NCBI GenBank assembly: GCA_946407325.1
Contig: CAMJNN010000062.1
Span: 1 to 7,086 of the forward strand
Reading direction: 5' to 3'
From: an uncultured Prevotellaceae bacterium
GTDB taxonomy: Bacteria > Bacteroidota > Bacteroidia > Bacteroidales > Bacteroidaceae
DNA: 7,086 bases
In this document: positions 1 through 5,548 of the stretch, piece by piece
Numbering within the stretch: position 1 is the stretch's first letter
How the letters are laid out: the number at the start of each line of letters is the position of its first letter
Program-made: the position numbers and the translations under genes
Notes under the pieces: model-generated
The model's input: the letters and a program-made list of their open reading frames with translations, nothing else
Databases searched by the model: none
Told to the model about the DNA's origin: nothing

Positions 1-362
1 GGCATCTCCTGCTCGTTGAGGTCTTCCCATACTCTGTCGCCCACATACAACATACGGGCATCGGAGTGGTTCACGATATGGTGTATGTTGTCGGCTTTGA
101 ACTCATGAAGGATAGGGACTACAATGGCTCCGTAGGAAAGAATGGCCAGGTAAGTTACTCCCCAATGAGAAGAGTTCCTACCGCAAATGGCAATCTTGTC
201 GCCTTTCTTCACACCGGCCTCTTCGAGGAAGATATGTACTTTTTCAATCTTTCGTGCCACATCCTTATATTGCAATGTGGCACCATTATAATCGGTCAGG
301 GCATCTAAGTCCCAGTTCTTTTTAATCGAATTCTCAATTAACTGCAAAAAACCTTGTTCCAT
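1..362 (-). CDS. Long-chain acyl-CoA ligase (AMP-binding family), N-terminal part only
   Basis: This gene starts at an ATG (minus strand, 360-362) and runs off the left edge, leaving 120 codons. The product begins MEQGFLQLIENSIKKNW and contains segments typical of the N-terminal domain of long-chain fatty-acid CoA ligases: a 'ALTDYNGATLQYKDV' stretch (residues 21-35), 'GVKKGDKIAICGRNSSHW' (50-67) and 'ILSYGAIVVPILHEFKADNI' (74-93). Enzymes of this family activate fatty acids with ATP to acyl-adenylate and then to acyl-CoA, in the cytoplasm or at the inner membrane. The P-loop and the other AMP-binding motifs lie beyond the window, so catalytic competence cannot be judged. The gene follows the response regulator on the same strand after 85 bp that contain a good promoter of its own, so it is probably a separate unit. 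The family call is firm; chain-length specificity is not known. Confidence 0.88.
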   Translation of the reverse strand, partial: MEQGFLQLIENSIKKNWDLDALTDYNGATLQYKDVARKIEKVHIFLEEAGVKKGDKIAICGRNSSHWGVTYLAILSYGAIVVPILHEFKADNIHHIVNHSDARMLYVGDRVWEDLNEQEM

Positions 363-370
363 GTTATTTA

Positions 371-397
371 TTGCACAAATACATAAATTTTGTGCAA
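371..397. repeat. 9-bp perfect inverted repeat in the acyl-CoA ligase leader
   Basis: TTGCACAAA (371-379) and TTTGTGCAA (389-397) form a perfect 9-bp inverted repeat around a 9-nt spacer. It overlaps the last bases of the promoter's TAnnTTTG element and the expected transcription start. It could be an operator or a short 5'-leader hairpin; the sequence does not decide between them. Confidence 0.55.
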
Positions 398-425
398 AGA
401 TAGGTCTTTTGTGTTAAACCACAAA
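395..425 (-). promoter_or_regulatory. Bacteroidetes-type promoter for the acyl-CoA ligase gene
   Basis: On the minus strand TTTG (422-425) is followed after exactly 19 bp by TATCTTTG (395-402). This fits the Bacteroidetes consensus of a -33 TTTG and a -7 TAnnTTTG. The ligase ATG lies 32 bp beyond the -7 element, leaving a short leader of roughly 25-30 nt. The promoter lies in the 85-bp gap after the response-regulator stop codon, which supports independent transcription of the ligase. Confidence 0.72.
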
Positions 426-426
426 A
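407..426. repeat. 7-bp inverted repeat over the -33 element
   Basis: TTTTGTG (407-413) and CACAAAA (420-426) form a 7-bp inverted repeat with a 6-bp spacer. It covers the -33 TTTG of the ligase promoter. Its half-site TTTGTG is the same as in the neighbouring repeat at 371-397, and the two dyad centres are about 32 bp apart, close to three helical turns. It is a candidate operator; the stem is A/T-rich and not followed by a T tract, so a terminator role is less likely. Confidence 0.45.
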
Positions 427-447
427 TAAAAATGAGGTATTTTTTAG

Positions 448-1176
448 TTAGCTTCGTTTATTTAAGAAGTCTTGAAAAGACTGCTTGTAGCTATCCCCTA
501 TGGGAATGTAGGTGTTACCGAAAACAATACGATTATGCTCGATAATCCTAATTTTTTCTTTCTGAACGATATACGAACGATGCACTCGTATAAAACGGTC
601 TGATGGCAGCATGTCTTCCATAGCTTTCATGCTCATTAGTGACATTACTGGCCTCGTGGCATTTTCTTCGTAAATTTTCACATAATCCTTCAATCCTTCC
701 ACATAAAGGATGTTTTTCAACTCAATCTGGATGAGTTTATAATCGCTTTTGACGAAGATGCTCTGTATCTCTTCCTCCTTTTTGGTCTTTTCTGGTTGCT
801 TACTTTGCTCAACCAATTTAAACCATTCCTGTGCCTTGTTGGCCGCTTGCAGGAAGTCGGGGTAGGAGATAGGCTTGAGTAGATAGTCGAGAGCGTTTAC
901 CTTGTAGCCATCCAAGGCATATTGGTTGAAGGCAGTGGTAAATATCACACGTGTTTGGGCAGGTATCATACGGGAGTAATCCAAGCCATTCAGTTCCGGC
1001 ATCTGGATATCCAGAAAGACCAAGTCAACAGGATGGTAGTGCATCTCCTGCATGGCTTGCACAGCGCTGCTATAGGCCCCCACCAGTTCAAGAAAAGGAG
1101 TCTTCTTTACATAACTTGCCATCAGTCCCAAAGCCAACGGTTCGTCATCTACCACTGCACAACGTATCACTGCCAT
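448..1176 (-). CDS. LytTR-family response regulator
   Basis: The product (242 aa) is a two-domain DNA-binding regulator. Residues 1-120 form a receiver domain with the acidic pair D10-D11, the phosphoryl-accepting D56 in VFLDIQMPELNG, the switch threonine T81 and the conserved lysine K101 in LLKP. A charged linker (about 122-136, rich in K and E) joins it to a LytTR domain (about 138-240), recognisable from 'FVKSDYKLIQI', 'ILYVEGLKDYVKIY' and 'FIRVHRSYIV'. LytTR domains bind pairs of short direct repeats spaced about two helical turns apart. The ATG at 1174-1176 is the only sensible start, because the receiver strand 'IRCAVVDDEP' begins immediately. The gene follows the sensor kinase after 16 bp and is surely its partner. 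Its likely target is the direct repeat upstream of the channel gene at 7027-7056 (inference). All key residues are present. Confidence 0.95.
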   Translation of the reverse strand: MAVIRCAVVDDEPLALGLMASYVKKTPFLELVGAYSSAVQAMQEMHYHPVDLVFLDIQMPELNGLDYSRMIPAQTRVIFTTAFNQYALDGYKVNALDYLLKPISYPDFLQAANKAQEWFKLVEQSKQPEKTKKEEEIQSIFVKSDYKLIQIELKNILYVEGLKDYVKIYEENATRPVMSLMSMKAMEDMLPSDRFIRVHRSYIVQKEKIRIIEHNRIVFGNTYIPIGDSYKQSFQDFLNKRS

Positions 1177-1192
1177 AAATATAAATAAGGTG

Positions 1193-2272
1193 TTATCTTG
1201 TATTTATCTCCAGCGAAGAAGAATATTCTTTGCCATCGTTGCTCAAACCGTAGTTCCATGTATATTTACCTGGATAGGTAAGGTCCAAGCGTTTTTGTAC
1301 CTGCTCCAAGCCAATGCCGCTGCCACTCTTGTCGTAGCCCACCTTACGGTGGTTGCTGTTCTGGATAAGACAACGCACCATACCTTGTACCTCACTGAAG
1401 CGGATCTTGATATAGCTGGGCTCAGTAGGCGAAATGCCATGCTTGAAAGCATTCTCTACCAACGAGATGAAGATAAGTGGAGCTATAGGTGTGTTACTAT
1501 CCGCGTTGAGGTCGTAGGTGGTTTCCACCGTTACATTGGAACTAAGGCGAATGCGCATCAATTCAATATAACTTTGGATGAACTCCATCTCTTTGCCTAA
1601 GGTCGTAAACTGATCTTTGTTTTCGTAGAGCACATGACGCAACAGCTTGCTCAGTTCCTGCACCGACTCCTGTGCCTTGTCGGCATCAAAGGCAATCAAC
1701 GCATAAATATTATTCAAGGTGTTGAGCAAGAAATGAGGGTTCAGCTGACTGCGTAGGTTCTGTAATTCAGCAGCTGTCAGCGCTTTCTCAGCTTCGTTAC
1801 GAGATCTCTCCATCAACTGCCATTGTTCACTCACTTTAATAATAGTGGCAACAGTAGCCGTTATTACCAAAGGGAACATATCACGCACAATTTCCACCCA
1901 CAAAGGAGGACGGAAATCAAAACGGGCTTGTTGGGCTGCATCAGCTGCCTCAGGAAAGCGCTGTAAGAACCAATAGTACATAACTTCACCCCAGATGTGG
2001 AAGCAGAGAGAGAACCCCAGGATAAAAGCAAAGTTAAAGAGGAAAAACCATGGGGCACGGTGCTTCAGTAGGTATTTAGGTACTAACCACAGATAGTTGA
2101 TATAAAACACCAACATCCAGATACCCAGCCAGAAGCCACCATACAGAAAGTAGCTGGTTAGGGTAACATCAAATCCTCCACGTAATAACATAAGGTATGG
2201 GAACATCATGATGATGCCCCATACCACAATATGTGTAATCGTCTTTCTATTTTTGATCTTTATCTCTGGCAT
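1193..2272 (-). CDS. LytS/YehU-type sensor histidine kinase with four membrane segments
   Basis: The product (359 aa) is an inner-membrane kinase that pairs with the downstream LytTR regulator. Four hydrophobic segments lie at about 12-30, 41-62, 75-100 and 131-147. Positively charged residues in the 63-72 loop suggest that both ends are cytoplasmic. The only sizeable extracytoplasmic loop is residues 101-130. A helical linker (148-172) leads to the His_kinase family motif 'LRSQLNPHFLLNTLN', with H180 as the phosphorylated residue. A GHKL-type ATPase domain follows, with the N-box 'LVENAFKHG' (271-279) and the G-box 'SGSGIGL' (316-322). No PAS, HAMP or large sensor domain is present, so the signal is probably perceived in the membrane or through contact with the transporter (inference). 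The start at 2270-2272 is 19 bp after the permease stop and directly beside a promoter-like TATATTTG, so a transcript starting there would be almost leaderless. Confidence 0.95.
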   Translation of the reverse strand: MPEIKIKNRKTITHIVVWGIIMMFPYLMLLRGGFDVTLTSYFLYGGFWLGIWMLVFYINYLWLVPKYLLKHRAPWFFLFNFAFILGFSLCFHIWGEVMYYWFLQRFPEAADAAQQARFDFRPPLWVEIVRDMFPLVITATVATIIKVSEQWQLMERSRNEAEKALTAAELQNLRSQLNPHFLLNTLNNIYALIAFDADKAQESVQELSKLLRHVLYENKDQFTTLGKEMEFIQSYIELMRIRLSSNVTVETTYDLNADSNTPIAPLIFISLVENAFKHGISPTEPSYIKIRFSEVQGMVRCLIQNSNHRKVGYDKSGSGIGLEQVQKRLDLTYPGKYTWNYGLSNDGKEYSSSLEINTR

Positions 2273-2276
2273 TGTG

Positions 2277-2307
2277 CAAATATACGAACTATTATTCGTA
2301 TCTCAAA
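2277..2307 (-). promoter_or_regulatory. Candidate internal promoter for the kinase-regulator pair
   Basis: On the minus strand TTTG (2304-2307) and TATATTTG (2277-2284) are separated by exactly 19 bp, a full match to the Bacteroidetes promoter consensus. The -33 element lies in the last codons of the permease gene. The -7 element ends four bases before the kinase ATG, so transcription would begin at or very near the start codon. This would give the two-component genes expression independent of the pump promoter. Confidence 0.55.
2282..2301. repeat. 7-bp palindrome between the promoter elements of the kinase gene
   Basis: ATACGAA (2282-2288) and TTCGTAT (2295-2301) form a perfect inverted repeat with a 6-bp spacer (CTATTA). 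It spans the permease stop codon and fills most of the 19-bp space between the -33 and -7 elements, overlapping the -7 element by three bases. In this position a bound protein would block RNA polymerase, so an operator is the simplest reading; an RNA hairpin at the cistron junction is the alternative. Confidence 0.5.
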
Positions 2308-3512
2308 GCCTCGATCGGGTCTAAGTTCGCAGCTTTCTTTGCTGGATACCAGCCGAAGAACATGCCAATCAGTACACAGACACCAAAAGCCAACATTACT
2401 GAACTGGTGGTGATGGATACTGATACCTGATCAGAGAACAACTCTACCAAGGCGCCTAAGCCATAGCCGCATAAGATGCCTATCAATCCACCGGTAAGGC
2501 AAATCAGCACGGCTTCTATCAAGAACTGACTCAAGATGTCAATACCACGAGCACCCACAGACATACGCAAGCCAATTTCCTTGGTACGCTCGGTTACAGA
2601 TACATACATGATGTTCATAATACCGATGCCACCTACTACCAGTGAGATACCTGCGATAGCAGCCAAGAGCAAGGTCATCATACCCGTTACAGAAGAAATG
2701 GTACTCATGATTTCCTCCATAGAACTCAGGGTGAAGTTGTTCTCATCACCATCCTTCAGACGGTGGTTGCGACGCAATACTTCCTCGATCTCGTTCATGG
2801 CCAACTGAGTGTCGTCTTCTGAGGTAGCACTACACTGGATGCCGCTCAAGTGGCTTTGTGAGAGCATACGCTTCATCACGGTGCTGAATGGTGCCAACAC
2901 GATTTCATCCTGGTCCATACCCATAGAGTTGGTGCCTTTGCTCACCAATACACCAACGACTCTGAATGGAATCTGGTTCACACGGATGATTTTGCCAACA
3001 GGGTCTTCATCAGGGAAAAGATTATCCACAATAGTCTTACCAATCACACATACCTTAGCAGATGTCTTCACATCTTGCTCTGTGAACATGTCACCTTCCT
3101 CCATCTCCAATTGACGGATATTCAGGTAGTCGGTACTACATCCTGTTACAGATGCAGGGTAGTTGTTATTACCTGCCACCAACTGACCAGAGCTGGAAAC
3201 ACTGGGACTAACATAGGTCACATGTGGACATTCGTTACGGATTGACTCATAGTCCTCCATCTTCAAGGTCTGCATTGAACTGGCATCCATACGCTGACCA
3301 CCACGACGTTCACCACCTGGGTTGATCATAATCATGTTAGAACCCATAGAAGATATCTGGTTGGTGATTTGCTCCTGGGTGCCTGCGCCGAATCCCAACA
3401 TGGCAATCACTGATGCAATACCGATGATGATACCCAGCATGGTAAGCAGTGAACGGGTCTTATTGTTGTAGATGGCCTTGAGGGCTATCTTGAAAAGATT
3501 TACGTAATTCAT
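2292..3512 (-). CDS. MacB/FtsX-family ABC transporter permease
   Basis: The product (406 aa) is the inner-membrane subunit of a MacB-type mechanotransmission ABC transporter, which drives substrates from the periplasm through the adaptor and channel. It has the family layout: a cytoplasmic start 'NLFKIALKAIYNNKTRSLLTMLGIIIG', TM1 at about 21-42, a large periplasmic MacB_PCD domain (about 50-270), then TM2 (276-304), TM3 (326-357) and TM4 (371-389). The motif 'SVTERTKEIGLRMSVGA' (305-321) after TM2 is the cytoplasmic contact to the ATPase, and the end 'GWYPAKKAANLDPIEALRYE' is typical of the family. In E. coli MacB this part is fused to the ATPase; here it is separate, as in Bacillus YknYZ. 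Four cysteines (95, 125, 155, 227) lie in the periplasmic part. I prefer the ATG at 3510-3512, 13 bp after the ATPase stop, to an in-frame upstream ATG at 3572 that would overlap the ATPase gene. Confidence 0.95.
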   Translation of the reverse strand: MNYVNLFKIALKAIYNNKTRSLLTMLGIIIGIASVIAMLGFGAGTQEQITNQISSMGSNMIMINPGGERRGGQRMDASSMQTLKMEDYESIRNECPHVTYVSPSVSSSGQLVAGNNNYPASVTGCSTDYLNIRQLEMEEGDMFTEQDVKTSAKVCVIGKTIVDNLFPDEDPVGKIIRVNQIPFRVVGVLVSKGTNSMGMDQDEIVLAPFSTVMKRMLSQSHLSGIQCSATSEDDTQLAMNEIEEVLRRNHRLKDGDENNFTLSSMEEIMSTISSVTGMMTLLLAAIAGISLVVGGIGIMNIMYVSVTERTKEIGLRMSVGARGIDILSQFLIEAVLICLTGGLIGILCGYGLGALVELFSDQVSVSITTSSVMLAFGVCVLIGMFFGWYPAKKAANLDPIEALRYE

Positions 3513-3525
3513 ACTCTTACTGTTT

Positions 3526-4272
3526 TTAAATATCCTCAGGTATTGGCAGTGAAGCCAATGTCTCAGCAGCATTTAAGATATTGTTATTCACAACGTCATC
3601 CTTGATCTTGCCGTCACGCAGGGTAATGGTACGACTGCTATACTGAGCAATTTCAGGGTTGTGTGTCACAAAGATAATGGTACGTCCTTCAGCATGCAGC
3701 TTCTGGAAAAGAACCAAAATCTCAAATGAAGTGCGGGTATCCAAGTTACCTGTTGCCTCGTCGGCCAAGATCACGGCTGGGTTGTTCACCAAGGCACGGG
3801 CAATGGCCACACGCTGCATCTGACCACCAGACATCTGGTTTGACTTGTGCTCCAGACGGTCGCCCAAGCCCACCGCCTTCAGTGCTTCAACAGCACGACG
3901 GCGTCTTTCTGTGGCAGATACCTCAGCATTATACATCAGCGGCAGCTCTACGTTCTCTACTGCGGTTGTCTTGGCAAGCAGGTTGTAGTTCTGGAACACA
4001 AACCCAATCTTGCGGTTGCGCAGGATGGCACGTTGGCTTCTTGACATCGTCCTTACGGGCACTCCGTCAAGGATGTATTCACCACTGGTAGGGGTGTCGA
4101 GGCAACCCAGTGTGTTCAGTAAGGTTGACTTACCTGAACCTGACGTACCCATGATGGTCACAAACTCACCCTCGTTGATGGTGAAGCTCACGCCTCGCAA
4201 GGCCTTCACCACTTCATCACCTACGATGAATTTGCGCTTAACGTTTTGTAATTCTATAACTGGTTTAGCCAT
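3526..4272 (-). CDS. MacB/LolD-type ABC transporter ATP-binding protein
   Basis: The product (248 aa) is the ATPase that powers the permease encoded next to it. All nucleotide-binding motifs are visible: Walker A GTSGSGKST (42-50), Q-loop Q94 in 'FVFQNYNLL', signature MSGGQ (147-151, with M in place of the usual L), Walker B 'VILADEAT' with D171 and E172, D-loop GNLD (175-178) and switch histidine H204 in 'FVTHNPE'. The region 'GCLDTPTSGEYILDG' and the 'MSRSQRAILRNRKIGFVFQNYNLL' neighbourhood place it in the MacB/LolD/FtsE group. A short C-terminal extension (about 225-248) has no recognised motif. The ATG at 4270-4272 gives the usual start 'MAKPVIELQNV'; an in-frame TTG nine bases upstream is less likely. 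The 35-bp gap before it consists wholly of a 7-bp repeat. Confidence 0.96.
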   Translation of the reverse strand: MAKPVIELQNVKRKFIVGDEVVKALRGVSFTINEGEFVTIMGTSGSGKSTLLNTLGCLDTPTSGEYILDGVPVRTMSRSQRAILRNRKIGFVFQNYNLLAKTTAVENVELPLMYNAEVSATERRRRAVEALKAVGLGDRLEHKSNQMSGGQMQRVAIARALVNNPAVILADEATGNLDTRTSFEILVLFQKLHAEGRTIIFVTHNPEIAQYSSRTITLRDGKIKDDVVNNNILNAAETLASLPIPEDI

Positions 4273-4307
4273 AACTCTCAACTTTAAACTCTTAACTCTA
4301 AATTCTC
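4273..4307. repeat. Five-copy 7-bp tandem repeat filling the adaptor-ATPase gap
   Basis: Read on the plus strand, the gap consists of AACTCTC, AACTTTA, AACTCTT, AACTCTA and AATTCTC, five units of the pattern AACTCTN with no base left over. It extends exactly from the base after the adaptor stop codon to the base before the ATPase ATG. On the mRNA the units read nAGAGTT, and the last one places GAGAGTT right before the ATG. Change in copy number would alter the spacing between the two cistrons. Confidence 0.8.
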
Positions 4308-5522
4308 TTACATTGGACCGCCAGGGCCACCACCGCCAGGACCGCCGCCACCAGGAGCGCCGCCACCAGGAGCGCCACCGCCCATACCAGGCATTCTCTC
4401 CATCATGCTGTTCTCACGTGTGGTAGAGGTAGCTGCAGTTACTACTTCAGTACCTTCGCTAATGCCTTCCACCTCAGTCATGCTGTTGCCAGTCAGACCT
4501 ACGGTCACTTCATGTGCAGTATATACAGTACCTTCCTTGGTCCACACCTTATGAGGCGACTTCACGTCATTGATTTGTGTAGCACCTGTCTCAGGAGTTG
4601 GGAAGAAGCGCAGAGCGCGACTTGGTACCAATATCACGTTGTTTCTTTCTTGTTTGTAGATGGTTACGTTAGCCGTCAATCTTGGCTTAAGCTTCAGGTC
4701 CTGATTAGGAGCGTTGATCACCACCTCGTAGGTAACCACAGAGCTTGAGGTCGTTTCGCTGCTTTCGCCCAAGCGAACCTGTACGACAGTACCCTCGAAA
4801 GTCTCGTCTGGATAAGCGTCAACGGTGAAAGTAGCACGCTGGCCTTCCTCGATACCACCTATATCAGCTTCGTCAACGTCAGCAATCACACGCATCTGGG
4901 TCAAGTCGGCTGCAATGTTAAACAGGGTAGGCGTGTTGAAACCAGAAGTCACAGTCTGACCTTCTTCCACAGCCTTGTTAATCACCACACCATCAATAGG
5001 AGAGTAGATGGTGGCATAAGAAAGGTTACGCTGAGCCTTTGCCAAGTTAGCCTTGCTCTGTTCGTACTGAGCCTTAGCACTCATGTAGCTATATTCGCTC
5101 TGCTCAAAATCAGTGTCACTGATAAGCTGCTTCTCGTGCAATGCCTTGTTACGGTTGTAGGTCTTCTCCTGGTATTCGAAGTTAGCCTTCTGACCGTTAT
5201 AGTTAGCTTGCTGTGAGTTCAGGTCACTCATCAAAGTCACCTTATCAATCTCGGCAATCAGCTCACCTTTCTTTACTACTGAGTTGTAATCTACATAGAT
5301 GCGATCAATGATACCTGTCACCTGTGCACCCACCTCCACCTGAGTAACAGGCTCGATGGTACCTGTTGCGGTGATAGACTCTGATACATTACCTCTGATA
5401 GCTGGGGCGGTCATCACATTGACACTCTGTTTCTTATTACCAGAACCGCCAAACAACCAGAAACCAATCACGAGCAATGCCACTACGGCAACTGCTGCCC
5501 AAATAATAGTCTTCTTTTTCAT
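4308..5522 (-). CDS. Periplasmic adaptor (membrane fusion protein) of the HlyD/MacA type
   Basis: The product (404 aa) bridges the inner-membrane permease and the outer-membrane channel. A membrane anchor (residues 7-25, after MKKK) is followed by the first half of a lipoyl domain (about 60-95, 'VEVGAQVTGIIDRIYVDYN', 'VKKGELIAEID'), an alpha-helical hairpin (about 96-170, rich in Q, A, K and E), the second lipoyl half (171-205, 'IYSPIDGVVINKAVEEGQTV'), a beta-barrel domain (206-290, with 'DVDEADIGGIEEGQ') and a membrane-proximal domain (about 291-365). The hairpin is short, which fits the MacA/YknX type. The C-terminus is a glycine/proline tail (379-404) of four GGG(A/G)P units. I chose the ATG at 5520-5522; an in-frame TTG at 5550-5552 would add ten polar residues and overlap the channel gene. 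The 22-bp gap to the channel gene contains a possible nine-codon reading frame. Confidence 0.95.
   Translation of the reverse strand: MKKKTIIWAAVAVVALLVIGFWLFGGSGNKKQSVNVMTAPAIRGNVSESITATGTIEPVTQVEVGAQVTGIIDRIYVDYNSVVKKGELIAEIDKVTLMSDLNSQQANYNGQKANFEYQEKTYNRNKALHEKQLISDTDFEQSEYSYMSAKAQYEQSKANLAKAQRNLSYATIYSPIDGVVINKAVEEGQTVTSGFNTPTLFNIAADLTQMRVIADVDEADIGGIEEGQRATFTVDAYPDETFEGTVVQVRLGESSETTSSSVVTYEVVINAPNQDLKLKPRLTANVTIYKQERNNVILVPSRALRFFPTPETGATQINDVKSPHKVWTKEGTVYTAHEVTVGLTGNSMTEVEGISEGTEVVTAATSTTRENSMMERMPGMGGGAPGGGAPGGGGPGGGGPGGPM
4323..4382 (-). repeat. 15-bp tandem coding repeat for the GGG(A/G)P tail of the adaptor
   Basis: Codons 381-400 of the adaptor encode GGGAP, GGGAP, GGGGP and GGGGP, four tandem 15-bp units followed by GGPM and the stop. 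The DNA is much richer in G+C than the surrounding genes. The two central units are nearly identical at DNA level, so copy-number change by slippage is plausible. The tail would be flexible and lie at the end of the membrane-proximal domain, next to the permease. Confidence 0.8.
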
Positions 5523-5548
5523 ATTGTTAGTTTTTTTATTATTTTCAT
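5519..5548 (-). other. Possible nine-codon coupling reading frame between channel and adaptor genes
   Basis: In the 22-bp gap an ATG overlaps the channel gene's stop codon (ATGA at 5545-5548). It opens a frame reading MKIIKKLTI, and its TGA overlaps the adaptor's ATG (ATGA at 5519-5522). The arrangement could hand ribosomes from one cistron to the next. In A/T-rich DNA such a frame can also arise by chance, and no protein function is proposed. Confidence 0.25.

Noticed and set aside
428..444. AAAAAT/ATTTTT hairpin behind the regulator gene as a terminator
   Set aside because: The stem is only six A/T pairs and would be very unstable, so I do not call it, although no better terminator is present.
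1190..1600. Plus-strand open frame of 136 codons opposite the kinase gene
   Set aside because: It has no recognisable domain and lies wholly antisense to well-supported kinase sequence; it is a reading-frame shadow.
3513..3572. Upstream ATG giving a permease with 20 extra residues
   Set aside because: The extension overlaps the end of the ATPase gene and has no similarity to the usual permease start, which fits MNYVNLFK at 3512.
4279..4281. TTG start for a longer ATPase
   Set aside because: It lies inside the heptamer repeat and adds only three residues; the ATG at 4270-4272 gives the usual N-terminus of the family.
4311..4382. G-quadruplex in the glycine-tail coding DNA
   Set aside because: The coding strand holds many GG pairs but almost no GGG runs in regular spacing, so only a weak two-layer structure is possible.
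4010..4426. Plus-strand open frame of 138 codons opposite the ATPase-adaptor junction
   Set aside because: It covers the antisense of conserved ATPase motifs, the heptamer repeat and the glycine tail; the end is low-complexity R/H/Q sequence expected from the antisense of Gly codons.
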